A stretch of DNA of 64,000 nucleotides from Variovorax paradoxus EPS (GCF_000184745.1 NC_014931.1:2790001-2854000), one strand, 5' to 3'; counted from the stretch's first letter, positions 8,709-17,926 are shown. The notes: generated by a model not told the origin, from the sequence alone. Made by a program: numbers and translations.

Positions 8709-9611
8709 CTAGTCGTTGAAGGCCCGCAGCATCGCCTTGCGCAGCCACATCTCTGCCGAGTCCTTGTCCGTCACCGCGCGCCAGGCGAGCTTGATCTGGT
8801 AGTCCGGGCCCTCGAAAGGCAGGGGCTCGAAGCGAAGCCCGCCTTGCGCCGACAGTGCCAGCGCCACGTGCTCGGGCACCGTGGCCAAGAGGTCGGTGCC
8901 GGCGAGCACGGCGGGGAGGCTGCCGAACTGGGGCACCGAAAAAGCCACGTCGCGCTGGCGCCCGATTTCGCCGAGTGTTTCGTCGACGGTGCCGCACAGG
9001 TCGCCCGCATAGGTCACGAGCACGTGGCGGCGCCGGCAGTAGTCGTCGAGCGAGAGCTTTCCGGGCACGGTGTCGGCGCGCAGCATGGCGAAGCGCGCCG
9101 TGCGGACCTTGCGCACCTTGGCGTCGGCGGGCAGGTCCTTGAGGAACGACATCACCGCGCTGACCTCTCCCTGCTCCAGGTAGCTCATGGCGTTGCGATA
9201 GCAGACCGTGAGCGTCACCAGCTTGGCGCGCGGCACTTCGGCGCTCAGGGCGCGCAGCAGGCGCGGCAGCATCGCGATCTGCAGGTCGTCGGTGAGGCCG
9301 ATTCGGAAGATCGGCGCGGCGCGCTCGGGCTCGAAATCAGCCTGCGCGCGGAACGTGGCCTCGATCTGCGCGAGCGCGGGGCCCAGGCCCTGCATCAGCG
9401 CCAGCGCGCGTTCGGTCGGCTCCATCACGCGGCCGTGGCGCACCAGCAGCGGATCGCCCGTGAGCTCGCGCAGCCGCGCCAGCGCATGGCTCACCGCGGG
9501 CTGGCCGAGGTTCAGCCGCCCCGCGGCGCGGCTGACGTGGCGCTCGCGCATGAGCGCGGCCAGCACGGTGAGCAGGTTCAGGTCGATGCGGTTGAGTTCG
9601 ACAGCTTTCAT
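8709..9611 (-). CDS. LysR-family transcriptional regulator
   Basis: 300 residues. The N-terminal HTH is at about 8-67 (LNLLTVLAALMRERHVSRAAGRLNLGQPAVSHALARLREL), followed by a PBP2-type effector domain (FRIGLTDDLQIAMLPRLL). The close match to NodD/LinR-type LysR proteins (RIDLNLL at the N-terminus) is typical of regulators of a single adjacent oxidoreductase. It is divergent from the quinone-reductase-like gene at 9731 with 119 bp between the starts, so that gene is its probable target. The downstream hydrolase lies on the same strand 31 nt away and may be co-transcribed. Confidence 0.9.
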   Translation of the reverse strand: MKAVELNRIDLNLLTVLAALMRERHVSRAAGRLNLGQPAVSHALARLRELTGDPLLVRHGRVMEPTERALALMQGLGPALAQIEATFRAQADFEPERAAPIFRIGLTDDLQIAMLPRLLRALSAEVPRAKLVTLTVCYRNAMSYLEQGEVSAVMSFLKDLPADAKVRKVRTARFAMLRADTVPGKLSLDDYCRRRHVLVTYAGDLCGTVDETLGEIGRQRDVAFSVPQFGSLPAVLAGTDLLATVPEHVALALSAQGGLRFEPLPFEGPDYQIKLAWRAVTDKDSAEMWLRKAMLRAFND

Positions 9612-9730
9612 TGGCGGTGATCCGGGCGTTATCGATTGCGCGCATAGCGGCTATCCGGCGAATCGATTTCCTTGATTGTGCTGCGGCCCCTAGATTGATG
9701 CCATCGGTCAATTCAAGAAGGAGATTTTTC

Positions 9731-10744
9731 ATGAGCAGGATGATTCGCTTCCACGTGTTCGGCGGTGCCGAGGTGCTGAAGATCGAGGAGGCCGGGACGC
9801 CGGTACCCGGCCCGGGCGAAGTGCGCGTCGCGGTGCAGGCCATCGGCCTGAACCGGGCCGATGCGCTGTGGCGCGAGAACCTCTACATCGAAGACGCGAC
9901 GCTGCCGGCCGGGCTGGGCAACGAGGCGGCGGGCGTCGTCGAGGCGGTCGGGGAGGGCGTCGAAGGGCTGAAGGTGGGAGACAAGGTCGCGGTGCTGCCG
10001 GGCGCGGGGCAGGGCCGCTACCCCACCTATGGCGAAAGCATCCTCCTGCCGGCGGCACATGTGGTGCGGTATCCCGGCAACCTGTCGGCCGCGCAGGCGG
10101 CGGGTGCGTACATGGCGTACCTCACAGGCTATTTCCCGATGTTCGAGATGGCGCAACTCAAGCGCGGCCAGGTGATGCTCGTGACCGGCGCTTCATCGGG
10201 CACCGGCATCGCGGCGCTGCAGATGGCGCGCGCGGCGGACATCGTCGCCATCGCTGTCACGCGCACGGCTGCCAAGCGCGATGCGCTGCGCGAAGCCGGT
10301 GCGGCGCATGTGGTCGTGACCGACGACGAAGACGTGGTCGAGCGTGTGATGAAACTCACCGAAGGCCGCGGCGTCGACCTGGTGTACGACGGCGTGGGCG
10401 GCGCGCAGGTCGAACGGCTCGGCGATGTCGTCGCGCATCGCGGCTGGTACGTGCTGTATGGCCTCTCGGGCGGCGCGGAGTTCAAGTACCCGGTGATTGC
10501 GCAGTTCCGCAAGAGCTGGCGCTTCCACGTCTACAAGGTGCTGGAGCACACCGGCGCGGCCACGATGGGATTGCTACGCGACGAGGCGGCGCTCGCCCGC
10601 GCGCTGGCTTTCATCGACGCAGGCCTTGCCGACGGCAAGCTGCAGGTGCGCATCGACCGCGAGTTCGCATTCGATGACGTGGTGCAAGCGCACCAGTACC
10701 TGGAGCGTGCGGGGCATATCGGCAAGGTCGTTCTCACGGTTTGA
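9731..10744 (+). CDS. Zinc-independent medium-chain dehydrogenase, quinone oxidoreductase-like
   Basis: 337 residues from the ATG at 9731, which has a perfect AAGGAG ribosome binding site at 9718-9723. The N-terminal GroES-like domain carries PGPGEVRVAVQAIGLNRADALWR. The Rossmann domain has VMLVTGASSGTGIAALQMAR. The catalytic zinc ligands of alcohol dehydrogenases are absent, so NADPH-dependent quinone or enone reduction is more likely. A final GHIGKVVLTV is typical of the QOR family. Divergent LysR gene at 8709-9611 is the likely regulator. Substrate unknown; LysR/QOR pairs often answer electrophile or quinone stress. Confidence 0.88.
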   Translation: MSRMIRFHVFGGAEVLKIEEAGTPVPGPGEVRVAVQAIGLNRADALWRENLYIEDATLPAGLGNEAAGVVEAVGEGVEGLKVGDKVAVLPGAGQGRYPTYGESILLPAAHVVRYPGNLSAAQAAGAYMAYLTGYFPMFEMAQLKRGQVMLVTGASSGTGIAALQMARAADIVAIAVTRTAAKRDALREAGAAHVVVTDDEDVVERVMKLTEGRGVDLVYDGVGGAQVERLGDVVAHRGWYVLYGLSGGAEFKYPVIAQFRKSWRFHVYKVLEHTGAATMGLLRDEAALARALAFIDAGLADGKLQVRIDREFAFDDVVQAHQYLERAGHIGKVVLTV

Positions 10745-10892
10745 TGGGCGCATCGGCGGGGGCAGGGGCTGGGCAAGCTTCTTGCACGTCGGGACAAGCC
10801 CCATGGCGGCAAGCGCGACCCGGCGGTAGATTTGCAGGCACGCCCCCGTGGCAAACAATGGTTTTCAACCCCCTGACCCCCCAGGAGTGCCC

Positions 10893-11897
10893 GTGGACGC
10901 ATGGTCGAGCCAGCAGCTTTCTCCCTTGTACGGACGCGAGGTGTTCCGCTCGCGCGAAGCGGACGAGACCCACGCGCTGGTTGCCCACGAGCTGAAGGAC
11001 CATCGCAGCGTCTGGGGGCGCGGGAAGGTCGACGCGGTGTTCTGCCGTGCCGAGCTGAGCGCACTGTCGCTGTGCATCCTGCGCTACGGCTGCGACGTGG
11101 ACATCGAGCCCGATGCGCTCGGCAACTTCGTGCTGGTGCAGATGCCGCTGCGCGGCCATGCCGAAATCCGCACGGGCGGGCAGACGCTGCACATCCATCC
11201 GGGGCAGGGCGCGGTCGTGTCCGCGCACAAGCCGGTGCGGCTGCGCTGGCATGCCGACTGCGAGCAGCTGATGCTCAAGATCCAACTGGGTCGCCTGCAG
11301 GAAGTGGCGCGCCGCGCGTTCGCCGCGCGCCATGCCGACGAGGTGGGCGAGATCGATTTCGACATGCCGCTGCGGCTGGACGACGCCGCCGGCGCGCAGT
11401 GGTGCCGCATGGTGGCCAACCTCGCATCGCTGCTGCCCGCGGCGAGCGACAGCAGCACCGCGTACGACCCGCGCTGGCTGGCCCACTGCGAGGACAACCT
11501 CATGCTCTACCTGCTGTGCCACCGGCCCAACTCGGTGCGGCGGCAGCACGATGCGCTGCGCCTCGGCTCGGAGGCGGCCAGCCTCGGCCAGTTGCGGCGC
11601 GCCGAGGAGTTCATGCGCAGCCGGCTCGACACGGCCGTGTCGCTCGAGGAGGTGGCAGAGGCCGCGGGCGTGACGCGGCGCATGCTGGCGCTGCTCTTCA
11701 GGCGCCACCGCGACCTGTCGCCGATGGAGGTGCTGCGCAACATGCGGCTCGATGCGGCGCATGCGCAGCTCGCGCGCCACGACGGCACGAGCGTGACGCA
11801 GATCGCGCTCGACTGCGGCTTCTCGCACCTGAGCCGCTTCGCCGCCTGCTACCGGGAGCGCTTCGGCCAGCTCCCGCGCGAGACTTCAAGACATTAG
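10893..11897 (+). CDS. AraC-family transcriptional regulator
   Basis: 334 residues from the GTG at 10893, supported by CAGGAG six bases upstream; an earlier GTG at 10848 lacks such a site. The N-terminal half is an AraC_binding_2 cupin-like domain (VLVQMPLRGHAEIRTGGQTLHIHPGQGAVVSAHKPVRLRW). Two HTH motifs lie at the C-terminus (VSLEEVAEAAGVTRRMLALLFRRH and VTQIALDCGFSHLSRFAACYRERFG). This architecture is common in activators of aromatic catabolic operons such as anthranilate or benzoate dioxygenase genes. It is convergent with the ABC receptor gene (shared TTAG, 11894-11897) and may control the Rieske operon at 13267. Confidence 0.9.
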   Translation: MDAWSSQQLSPLYGREVFRSREADETHALVAHELKDHRSVWGRGKVDAVFCRAELSALSLCILRYGCDVDIEPDALGNFVLVQMPLRGHAEIRTGGQTLHIHPGQGAVVSAHKPVRLRWHADCEQLMLKIQLGRLQEVARRAFAARHADEVGEIDFDMPLRLDDAAGAQWCRMVANLASLLPAASDSSTAYDPRWLAHCEDNLMLYLLCHRPNSVRRQHDALRLGSEAASLGQLRRAEEFMRSRLDTAVSLEEVAEAAGVTRRMLALLFRRHRDLSPMEVLRNMRLDAAHAQLARHDGTSVTQIALDCGFSHLSRFAACYRERFGQLPRETSRH

Positions 11898-13081
11898 GAC
11901 TTCATCGCGCACTTGGCGGCCGTGGTGTCCTGGTAGTTCTGCAGCACGGTGCCGATCACCTTGTTGGTGATGCGGCCGCTCGCGTCCTTGCCGATCACGC
12001 GCAGGTAGTAGTTCTGGATCGGGAAGTTGTTGGCGCCGTAGCTGAAATCGCCGCGCACCGACTTGTACTTCGCGGCCTTGATCGCCTTGAGCAGCGCGGG
12101 TTTGTCGGCCACCTTGCCGCCGGCATCGCGCACGGCCGCGTCCATGGCCATCAGCACGTCGTACGCCTGGCCGGCATAGAAGGAGGGATTGCGTCCGTTG
12201 TTCTGCTGGCGGAACGCGGCCACGAAGCGCTGGTTGGCGGGGTTGTCCAGGTCATAGGACCAATGCGCGGTGTTGAAAAGCCCGAGCATCGGCTCGCCGA
12301 CGGCGGGGATCATGTCCTCGTCGGCCGAGAAGGCGGTCGAGATCAGCGCCACGTCTCTCGACAGGCCCGCGCCGACGAACTGCTTGATGAAGCTCACGCC
12401 CATGGCGCCGGGCAAGAAGAAATAGAGCGCATCGGGCTTGCTCGCGCGGATCTGGGCGATCTCGGCCGAGTAGTCGAGCTGCCCGAGCTTGGTGTAGAGC
12501 TCGTCTCCCACAGCGCCCTTGAAGTTGCGCTTGAATCCGCTGGCCGCGTCCTTGCCGCCGGGATAGCTGGGTGCGATGAGCGCCACTTTCTTGAAGCCCT
12601 TGTCGGAGGCGAACTTGCCTGCCGCCTCGTGGTACGCATCGTTCGGGTACGACGCGCCGAAGAAGTAGGGGTTGCACTTGGCGCCCGAGTAATCGCTCGG
12701 GCCGGTGTTGCTCGAGAGGTAGGGCACCTTGGCGGCGAAGAGCGGCGGGCCGACGGCGAGTGCGACGGACGATCCGACGGGGCCGGTGAAGAGGTCGATC
12801 TTGTCGCGCAGCAGCATGCGCTCGACCACCTGGCGGGCCAGGTCGGGGTTGCCCGCGGTGTCGGCTTCGACGAACTCGACCGGCACGCCGCCGAGCTTGC
12901 CGTCGAGCTGTTTCATCGCCACGGCGAAGCCGGCCTTGGCCTCGGCGCCGCCGACGGCGAAGGGGCCGGAGAGGTCCATCGCGAGGCCGACCTTGACAGG
13001 CTGGGCCTGTGCTTGCGATAGCGATGCGCCAGTGACGACGGCGACGGCCAACAAGGCCGTTCGGATGCTTGCCTGCGACAT
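11894..13081 (-). CDS. Branched-chain amino acid ABC-type substrate-binding protein (LivK-like)
   Basis: 395 residues from the ATG at 13081 with a strong AGAGGAGA site upstream. The signal peptide runs to about residue 26 (cleavage after AQA). The mature receptor shows the type I binding fold: VKVGLAMDLSGPFAVGG, GGVPVEFVEADTAGNPDLARQVVERML, LFTGPVGSSVALAVGPP, and a C-terminal QNYYLRVIG. Homologues bind aromatic acids or amino acids in the periplasm. No permease or ATPase is adjacent, so it may serve a HAAT complex encoded elsewhere. It is divergent from the Rieske operon, with 185 bp between the starts, suggesting that it captures that pathway's substrate. Confidence 0.9.
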   Translation of the reverse strand: MSQASIRTALLAVAVVTGASLSQAQAQPVKVGLAMDLSGPFAVGGAEAKAGFAVAMKQLDGKLGGVPVEFVEADTAGNPDLARQVVERMLLRDKIDLFTGPVGSSVALAVGPPLFAAKVPYLSSNTGPSDYSGAKCNPYFFGASYPNDAYHEAAGKFASDKGFKKVALIAPSYPGGKDAASGFKRNFKGAVGDELYTKLGQLDYSAEIAQIRASKPDALYFFLPGAMGVSFIKQFVGAGLSRDVALISTAFSADEDMIPAVGEPMLGLFNTAHWSYDLDNPANQRFVAAFRQQNNGRNPSFYAGQAYDVLMAMDAAVRDAGGKVADKPALLKAIKAAKYKSVRGDFSYGANNFPIQNYYLRVIGKDASGRITNKVIGTVLQNYQDTTAAKCAMKS

Positions 13082-13266
13082 GAGAAATCTCCTCTGAAGG
13101 GATTCGGTGGACGTGGGGGTGAATGCAATGCGCGTCGCAGTCTGCGTGCCGCCGCGGCGGCGGGCTATCCGTTTCCTGCAGCGACGTCGCTTGCAAGAAA
13201 TGGACAGACAGCGGCAAGGGCGCTGCCCAGAATTTCGCAAGCCCCACCACTTTGGAGACACCCACG

Positions 13267-14526
13267 ATGAGTCAGTACATCGACATCCCCGCCGGCGATG
13301 GCCGCAGCTTTCGCGGCTACCTCGCACTGCCGGCCTCAGGCAGCGGCCCCGGCATCGTGCTGTGCCAGGAGATCTTCGGCATCAACGACTATGTGCGCGA
13401 GGTGGCCGACCTCTATGCAGAAGAAGGCTACGTGGTGCTCGCACCCGATCTCTTCTGGCGCATGGAGCCCAACGTCGACCTGGGCTACTCGCCGGAAGAC
13501 TGGCAACGCGCCTTCGGCTTCTTCCAGAAGTTCGACATCGAGGCCGGCATCGCCGACGTCACCGCGAGCGTGAAGGCGCTGCGCGCGCACCCGGCCTGCA
13601 CCGGCAAGGTGGGCGCGCTGGGCTATTGCCTCGGCGGCAAGCTGGCTTATCTGGCGGCCGCGCATTCGGGCGTGGATGCGGCGGTGGGCTACTACGGTGT
13701 CGGCATCGAAGCCGCGCTGGACCTCGTGCCGAAGATCGAATGCCCGATCGCGCTGCATTTCGCCGAGCTCGACCAGTTCTGCCCGCCCGAGGCGCGCGCC
13801 CAGGTGCTCGATGCCTTTGCCGGCAAACCGGGCGCGCAGATGTACGTCTACGCCGGTGTGGATCACGCTTTCGCACGCACCGGCGGCGACCATTTCGACA
13901 AACCTTCCACGCTGATGGCGCACCAGCGCTCCATGACGCTCTTCAAGGAGGCCATCGGGCCTGTCTACGACCTCTCGGCGCTGTGGGACAAGCACTGCGA
14001 ATACGAGTTCGCCACGCGCGACGTGGTCGCCACCATGGGCACGATGGTGAGCGAGCCCTACGTCAACCACATCCCGACGATGACCGGCGGCGTGGGTGCG
14101 AAGGAGCTGTCGCGCTTCTACAAGCACCACTTCATTCCGACGACGCCGCCCGACACGCGGCTCACGCCGATCTCGCGCACCGTGGGCGCGACGCAGATCG
14201 TCGATGAGATGCTCTTCTCTTTCACCCACACGGTGGAAGTCGACTGGATGCTGCCGGGCATCGCGCCGACCGGCAAGCCGGTGGAGATTGCGCTGGTGGC
14301 CATCGTCAAGTTCCGCGGCGACAAGCTGTACCACGAGCACATCTACTGGGACCAGGCCAGCGTGCTGGTGCAGATCGGGCTGCTCGATGCCAAGGGCCTG
14401 CCCGTGGCGGGCGTGGAAACCTCGCGCAAGCTGGTGGATGAGACGCTGCCCTCGAACACGCTGATGCCGCGCTGGTCGAAGTCGAACGGCCTCACGATCG
14501 CCGACCCGGCGCTGCTGTTGGGATGA
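13267..14526 (+). CDS. Dienelactone hydrolase family protein fused to a C-terminal NTF2-like domain
   Basis: 419 residues from the ATG at 13267, with GGAGA upstream; the frame is open further back but lies in the promoter. Residues 1-230 are dienelactone hydrolase: GYCLGG nucleophile Cys121, Asp169 in AELDQF, His200 in GVDHAF, and Glu36 in QEIFG. Residues about 240-419 form a second domain with SnoaL/NTF2 character (YVNHIPTMTGGVGAKELSRFY, then VEIALVAIVKFRGDKLYHEH and IYWDQASVLVQIGLL). Ordinary dienelactone hydrolases end near 240 residues. First gene of the aromatic operon. It may hydrolyse a lactone or ester intermediate, with the second domain adding isomerase or hydratase activity; that is inference. 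Confidence 0.85.
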   Translation: MSQYIDIPAGDGRSFRGYLALPASGSGPGIVLCQEIFGINDYVREVADLYAEEGYVVLAPDLFWRMEPNVDLGYSPEDWQRAFGFFQKFDIEAGIADVTASVKALRAHPACTGKVGALGYCLGGKLAYLAAAHSGVDAAVGYYGVGIEAALDLVPKIECPIALHFAELDQFCPPEARAQVLDAFAGKPGAQMYVYAGVDHAFARTGGDHFDKPSTLMAHQRSMTLFKEAIGPVYDLSALWDKHCEYEFATRDVVATMGTMVSEPYVNHIPTMTGGVGAKELSRFYKHHFIPTTPPDTRLTPISRTVGATQIVDEMLFSFTHTVEVDWMLPGIAPTGKPVEIALVAIVKFRGDKLYHEHIYWDQASVLVQIGLLDAKGLPVAGVETSRKLVDETLPSNTLMPRWSKSNGLTIADPALLLG

Positions 14527-14533
14527 CGCAGGG

Positions 14534-15487
14534 ATGACACAGGGCGCGGACATGCTGGCGCTGGTCGTGGCCGAGGTCAGGCCGCTCACACCGGCGATCA
14601 AGGCTTTCGTGCTGCGGCCGGCGGATGGCGGCGACCTGCCGCCGTTCGCACCGGGGGCGCACCTGAGCGTGCAGATCGCGGAATCGAGCGGGCAGCGCGC
14701 GTATTCGCTGGTTCGCCCGCACGATGGCTCCGGCAGCTACGAGATCGCGGTGCTGCACGAGCCGCAGGGCTCGGGCGGCTCGGCCTGGATGCATGGCCTC
14801 GCGCCCGGCGAGGTGCTGGCCGCGCACCCGCCGCGCAATGACTTTGCGCTGCACCAGGGTGGCCAACCGCTGCTGGTGGCGGGCGGTATCGGCATCACGC
14901 CGCTGCTGTGCATGGCGCGCGCGCTGGCCGCCGAAGGCCAGGCCTTCGACTTCTTCTATGCGACACGCAGCGAGGAAGCGACCGCCTACCTGGATGAAGT
15001 GCGCACGCTCGGCGGCACGGTGGTGCACGACGGCGGCGACCCCGCGCGCGGCCTCGATCTGCGCGCGCTGCTCGCGGCAGCGCGAAGCGGCCGCCACTTG
15101 CATGTCTGCGGCCCGCGCGGCATGGTGCAGGCGGTGGTCGATACGGCCCGCGCACAGGGCTGGCCGGATGACCACGTGCACTTCGAGCTCTTCGCTGGCG
15201 CGATCTCGCAGGCCGGCGACATGCCCTTCGAAGTGCGCACGCTGCGCTCGGGCAAGACGCTGACCGTGGCGCCCGGCCAGAGCCTGCTCGACGTGCTGAT
15301 TGCCGCCGGGCTCGACCCGGTGTACGACTGCCGCCAGGGTGACTGCGGCGTGTGCGCCGTCGACGTGGTGGAGGGCGTGCCCGATCACCGCGACCACAAC
15401 CTGAGCCCGCGCGAGAAGGCGGGCGGCAAGACCCTGTGCACCTGCGTGTCGCGCGCCAAGACGCCGCACCTGGTGCTCGACATCTGA
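14534..15487 (+). CDS. Oxygenase reductase, FMN/NAD(P)H/2Fe-2S (phthalate dioxygenase reductase type)
   Basis: 317 residues. Order of domains: flavin-binding (RAYSLVRPHDGSGSYEIAV), NAD-binding (VAGGIGITPLLCMARAL), then a C-terminal plant-type 2Fe-2S ferredoxin with YDCRQGDCGVCAVDV and LCTCVSRA supplying four cysteines. This domain order is the PDR/VanB class, which passes electrons from NAD(P)H straight to a Rieske oxygenase without a separate ferredoxin. It starts 7 nt after the hydrolase gene and its stop overlaps an in-frame ATG of the oxygenase gene. It is therefore the dedicated reductase of the alpha/beta oxygenase downstream. Confidence 0.92.
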   Translation: MTQGADMLALVVAEVRPLTPAIKAFVLRPADGGDLPPFAPGAHLSVQIAESSGQRAYSLVRPHDGSGSYEIAVLHEPQGSGGSAWMHGLAPGEVLAAHPPRNDFALHQGGQPLLVAGGIGITPLLCMARALAAEGQAFDFFYATRSEEATAYLDEVRTLGGTVVHDGGDPARGLDLRALLAAARSGRHLHVCGPRGMVQAVVDTARAQGWPDDHVHFELFAGAISQAGDMPFEVRTLRSGKTLTVAPGQSLLDVLIAAGLDPVYDCRQGDCGVCAVDVVEGVPDHRDHNLSPREKAGGKTLCTCVSRAKTPHLVLDI

Positions 15488-15510
15488 TGACGCTTCAGGA
15501 GACCCACCCG

Positions 15511-16854
15511 ATGAATTCCGTGATCCCCATCATCCCTATTGCAGCCACAAACCCGATCGACATCCAGTCGCTCGTGCAGCCCGACCGCGTGCACAAGCGC
15601 GTCTACACCGACCCCGCCATCTTCGAGCTGGAGATGGACCGCGTCTTCGGCCAGGCCTGGCTGTATGTGGGCCACGAGAGCCAGGTGCCGAACGTCGGCG
15701 ATTACTTCACCACGCGCCTGGGCCGCGAGCCCGTGGTGATGGTGCGCCACACCGACGGCGCGGTGAACGTGCTGTACAACCGCTGCCCGCACAAGGGCGC
15801 CAAGATCGTTCCCGATGGCAGCGGCAGCGCCGGCAAGTTCCTGCGGTGCCTGTACCACGGCTGGACCTTCAAGTGCGACGGCAGCCTGCTGTCGGTGCCG
15901 CTGCGCAGCGGCTACGAAGACACGGCGCTCGACCTCAAGAGCGGGTCGCACGCGGTGCGCAAGGTGGCGCGCGTGGCGAGCCACCGCGGCTTCGTGTTCG
16001 CCAGCTTGTCCGAAGAGGGGCTCGAACTGGCCGATTTCCTCGGCGGCGTGGCCACGTCGCTCGACAACTTCTGCGACCGTGCCCCCGAGGGCGAAGTGGA
16101 AGTGGCCGGCGGCGTGCAGCGCGTGATCCAGCGCAACAACTGGAAGATCTTCTTCGAGAACCTGCACGACACGATCCATGCGGTGGCCACGCACGAGTCG
16201 TCGTGGCGCGCGGCCAAGGAGGAGTTCGAGGCCATGCCCTCGGGCACGCCCAAGCCCTTCGAGGTGGTGATCGTCGATGGCAACGGCGAGCCGCTGGAGT
16301 TCTGGGAGAACCTGGAGCTCAAGGGCTACGACAACGGCCACGGCTTCATGGAGGGCATCTTCGTGCCGCCCACCGACCCGGTGAGCCTGGCCTACGTGGC
16401 CGCGCTAGAGGCCAGCCAGGGTGCGCAGCGCGCCGACGAGATATTGCGGGTGAACCGGCACAACACCATCGTCTACCCGAGCTGCTCGCCGCACACCTCG
16501 TTCCAGCAGATTCGCGTGATCCGGCCGCTGTCGGTGGACCGCACGCTGGTGGAGATCTTCAGCTTCCGCCTGAAGGGCGCGCCGGAGGCGACCTTTCAGC
16601 GCACCTTGAAGTACACCAACATCGTCAACTCGCCCTCGTCGAACGTGATGCCCGACGACCTGGAGGCCTACAACCGCGTGCAGGAGGGACTCGGCTCCGA
16701 CGGTGGCGACTGGGTCAGCATGCACCGCGCGGCCGGGCGCGACCAGCCGCTGCCGGGCGGGCGGGCCTCCAACGGCAACAGCGAGATGCCGTCGCGCAAC
16801 ATGTTCGCGGCATGGGCCTCGTACATGGGCGCAGAGACCGGGAGCGCCGAATGA
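15511..16854 (+). CDS. Rieske aromatic-ring-hydroxylating oxygenase, alpha subunit
   Basis: 447 residues from the ATG at 15511, which has AGGAGA eight bases upstream; an ATG at 15487 overlapping the previous stop is possible but lacks a site. The Rieske centre is C92-x-H94 and C113-x2-H116 (RCPHKGAK and CLYHGWTF). The mononuclear iron site is D220-x2-H223-x4-H228 in NLHDTIHAVATHES. With the following small subunit it forms an (alpha-beta)n oxygenase that adds O2 to an aromatic ring, fed by the PDR-type reductase. Substrate not recognisable; aromatic acids such as salicylate, anthranilate or benzoate relatives are the class to test. Confidence 0.93.
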   Translation: MNSVIPIIPIAATNPIDIQSLVQPDRVHKRVYTDPAIFELEMDRVFGQAWLYVGHESQVPNVGDYFTTRLGREPVVMVRHTDGAVNVLYNRCPHKGAKIVPDGSGSAGKFLRCLYHGWTFKCDGSLLSVPLRSGYEDTALDLKSGSHAVRKVARVASHRGFVFASLSEEGLELADFLGGVATSLDNFCDRAPEGEVEVAGGVQRVIQRNNWKIFFENLHDTIHAVATHESSWRAAKEEFEAMPSGTPKPFEVVIVDGNGEPLEFWENLELKGYDNGHGFMEGIFVPPTDPVSLAYVAALEASQGAQRADEILRVNRHNTIVYPSCSPHTSFQQIRVIRPLSVDRTLVEIFSFRLKGAPEATFQRTLKYTNIVNSPSSNVMPDDLEAYNRVQEGLGSDGGDWVSMHRAAGRDQPLPGGRASNGNSEMPSRNMFAAWASYMGAETGSAE

Positions 16855-17336
16855 ACTTCAATGACTGGCACGAGCAGCAGGCGATCACGCAGTTCCTGCA
16901 CCACGAGACGCGCCTGCTGGACGAGCACCGCTGGGACGAATGGCAGCGGCTCTTCACGCCCGACGGGCTCTACTGGGTGCCGCTGGTGCACGGACAGGCG
17001 GACCACATCAACCACGCCTCGCTTTTCTGCGAAGACGCGCTGCTGCGCTCGATGCGCGCGCGGCGGCTCGAGCAGGCGCGCGCCTATTCGCAGCAGCCGC
17101 CCACGCGCACGGTGCATGTGGTGGGGAACATCGGGCTCGAATCGCGCGACGACGAAGGCTGTGTGGTGCGCTCGACCTTCCTCGTCCTCGAATGGCGCAA
17201 GACCGAGCAGCGCACTTTCGGTGGCAGCGTGCTGCACACGCTGCGGCGCGAGGGCGACGAATTCCGCATCCACATGAAGCGCGTCGAGCTCGTCAACTGC
17301 GACGCGCCGCACGAAGCCCTGCAGGTGTTCATGTGA
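16851..17336 (+). CDS. Aromatic-ring-hydroxylating oxygenase, beta subunit
   Basis: 161 residues, ATG overlapping the alpha-subunit stop (ATGA at 16851-16854). Typical small-subunit SnoaL/NTF2-like fold: FLHHETRLLDEHRWDEWQRLF at the N-terminus, YWVPLVHGQ, then TRTVHVVGNIGLESRDDEGCVVRSTFLVLEWRKTEQ and a C-terminal FRIHMKRVELVNCD. The subunit is structural and non-catalytic, holding the alpha trimer together. Length matches the family (about 160). Tight coupling to alpha supports equal synthesis. Confidence 0.92.
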   Translation: MNFNDWHEQQAITQFLHHETRLLDEHRWDEWQRLFTPDGLYWVPLVHGQADHINHASLFCEDALLRSMRARRLEQARAYSQQPPTRTVHVVGNIGLESRDDEGCVVRSTFLVLEWRKTEQRTFGGSVLHTLRREGDEFRIHMKRVELVNCDAPHEALQVFM

Positions 17337-17926
17337 AGGCCGCGCTGCTGGCCATGCACTACCAGAACGATGTGCTGCACGTCGATGGCAAGGTGCGCGT
17401 GGGCGTGGCGGCGGACGATCCGGCACGCCCGCGGCTGATCGCCTCGGCCGCGCGCCTGATCGCCGGCGCGCGAGCGAACGGCGTGCCGGTGATCTTCGTG
17501 CGCATCGCCTTTGCGCCGGGGTACGCCGATTGCCTTCGCAACTGCACGCTGTTCCGGCGCGTGGCTGAAACGAGCGCGGTGCTCGATGGCGAGTGGGGCG
17601 CGGAGTTCTACGAAGAGCTCGCGCCGCTGCCGGGCGAGGCCATCGTCACCCACAAGCGCAACAACCCCTTCTGGGCCAGCGGGCTGGAAGATGTCGTGCG
17701 CAGCACCGGCGCATCGCGGCTCTACGTGGCGGGCATCGCGACGAATCACGTGGTCGAGCATGGCGCGCGCCACGCGAGCGACCTGGGTTACGAGGTGGCG
17801 GTCGTCGCCGATGCCTGCAACACTGCGCAGGCGCACCTGCATGCGGCGAGCCTGGAAACGCTGGCGATGCTCGCGGATGTCATGAACGTCGACGAAGCTG
17901 TCGCACAGATGGAGGCCATGCCATGA
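17333..17926 (+). CDS. Isochorismatase-fold protein lacking two of three catalytic residues
   Basis: 197 residues, GTG start at 17333 overlapping the beta-subunit stop. The fold is that of isochorismatase-like cysteine hydrolases. In active members the triad is Asp in an LVIDMQND-type motif, a Lys, and Cys in a TNxCV motif. Here the first motif reads ALLAMHYQND, with His9 where Asp is expected. Lys108 is kept (VTHKRNN). The third motif reads GIATNHVVEHGAR, with Val140 in the Cys place. Cys-less relatives exist in the superfamily. Hydrolysis by the usual route is therefore unlikely; binding, isomerisation or a structural role are options. Its fixed place inside the oxygenase operon implies a pathway function. 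Confidence 0.85.
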   Translation: MKAALLAMHYQNDVLHVDGKVRVGVAADDPARPRLIASAARLIAGARANGVPVIFVRIAFAPGYADCLRNCTLFRRVAETSAVLDGEWGAEFYEELAPLPGEAIVTHKRNNPFWASGLEDVVRSTGASRLYVAGIATNHVVEHGARHASDLGYEVAVVADACNTAQAHLHAASLETLAMLADVMNVDEAVAQMEAMP

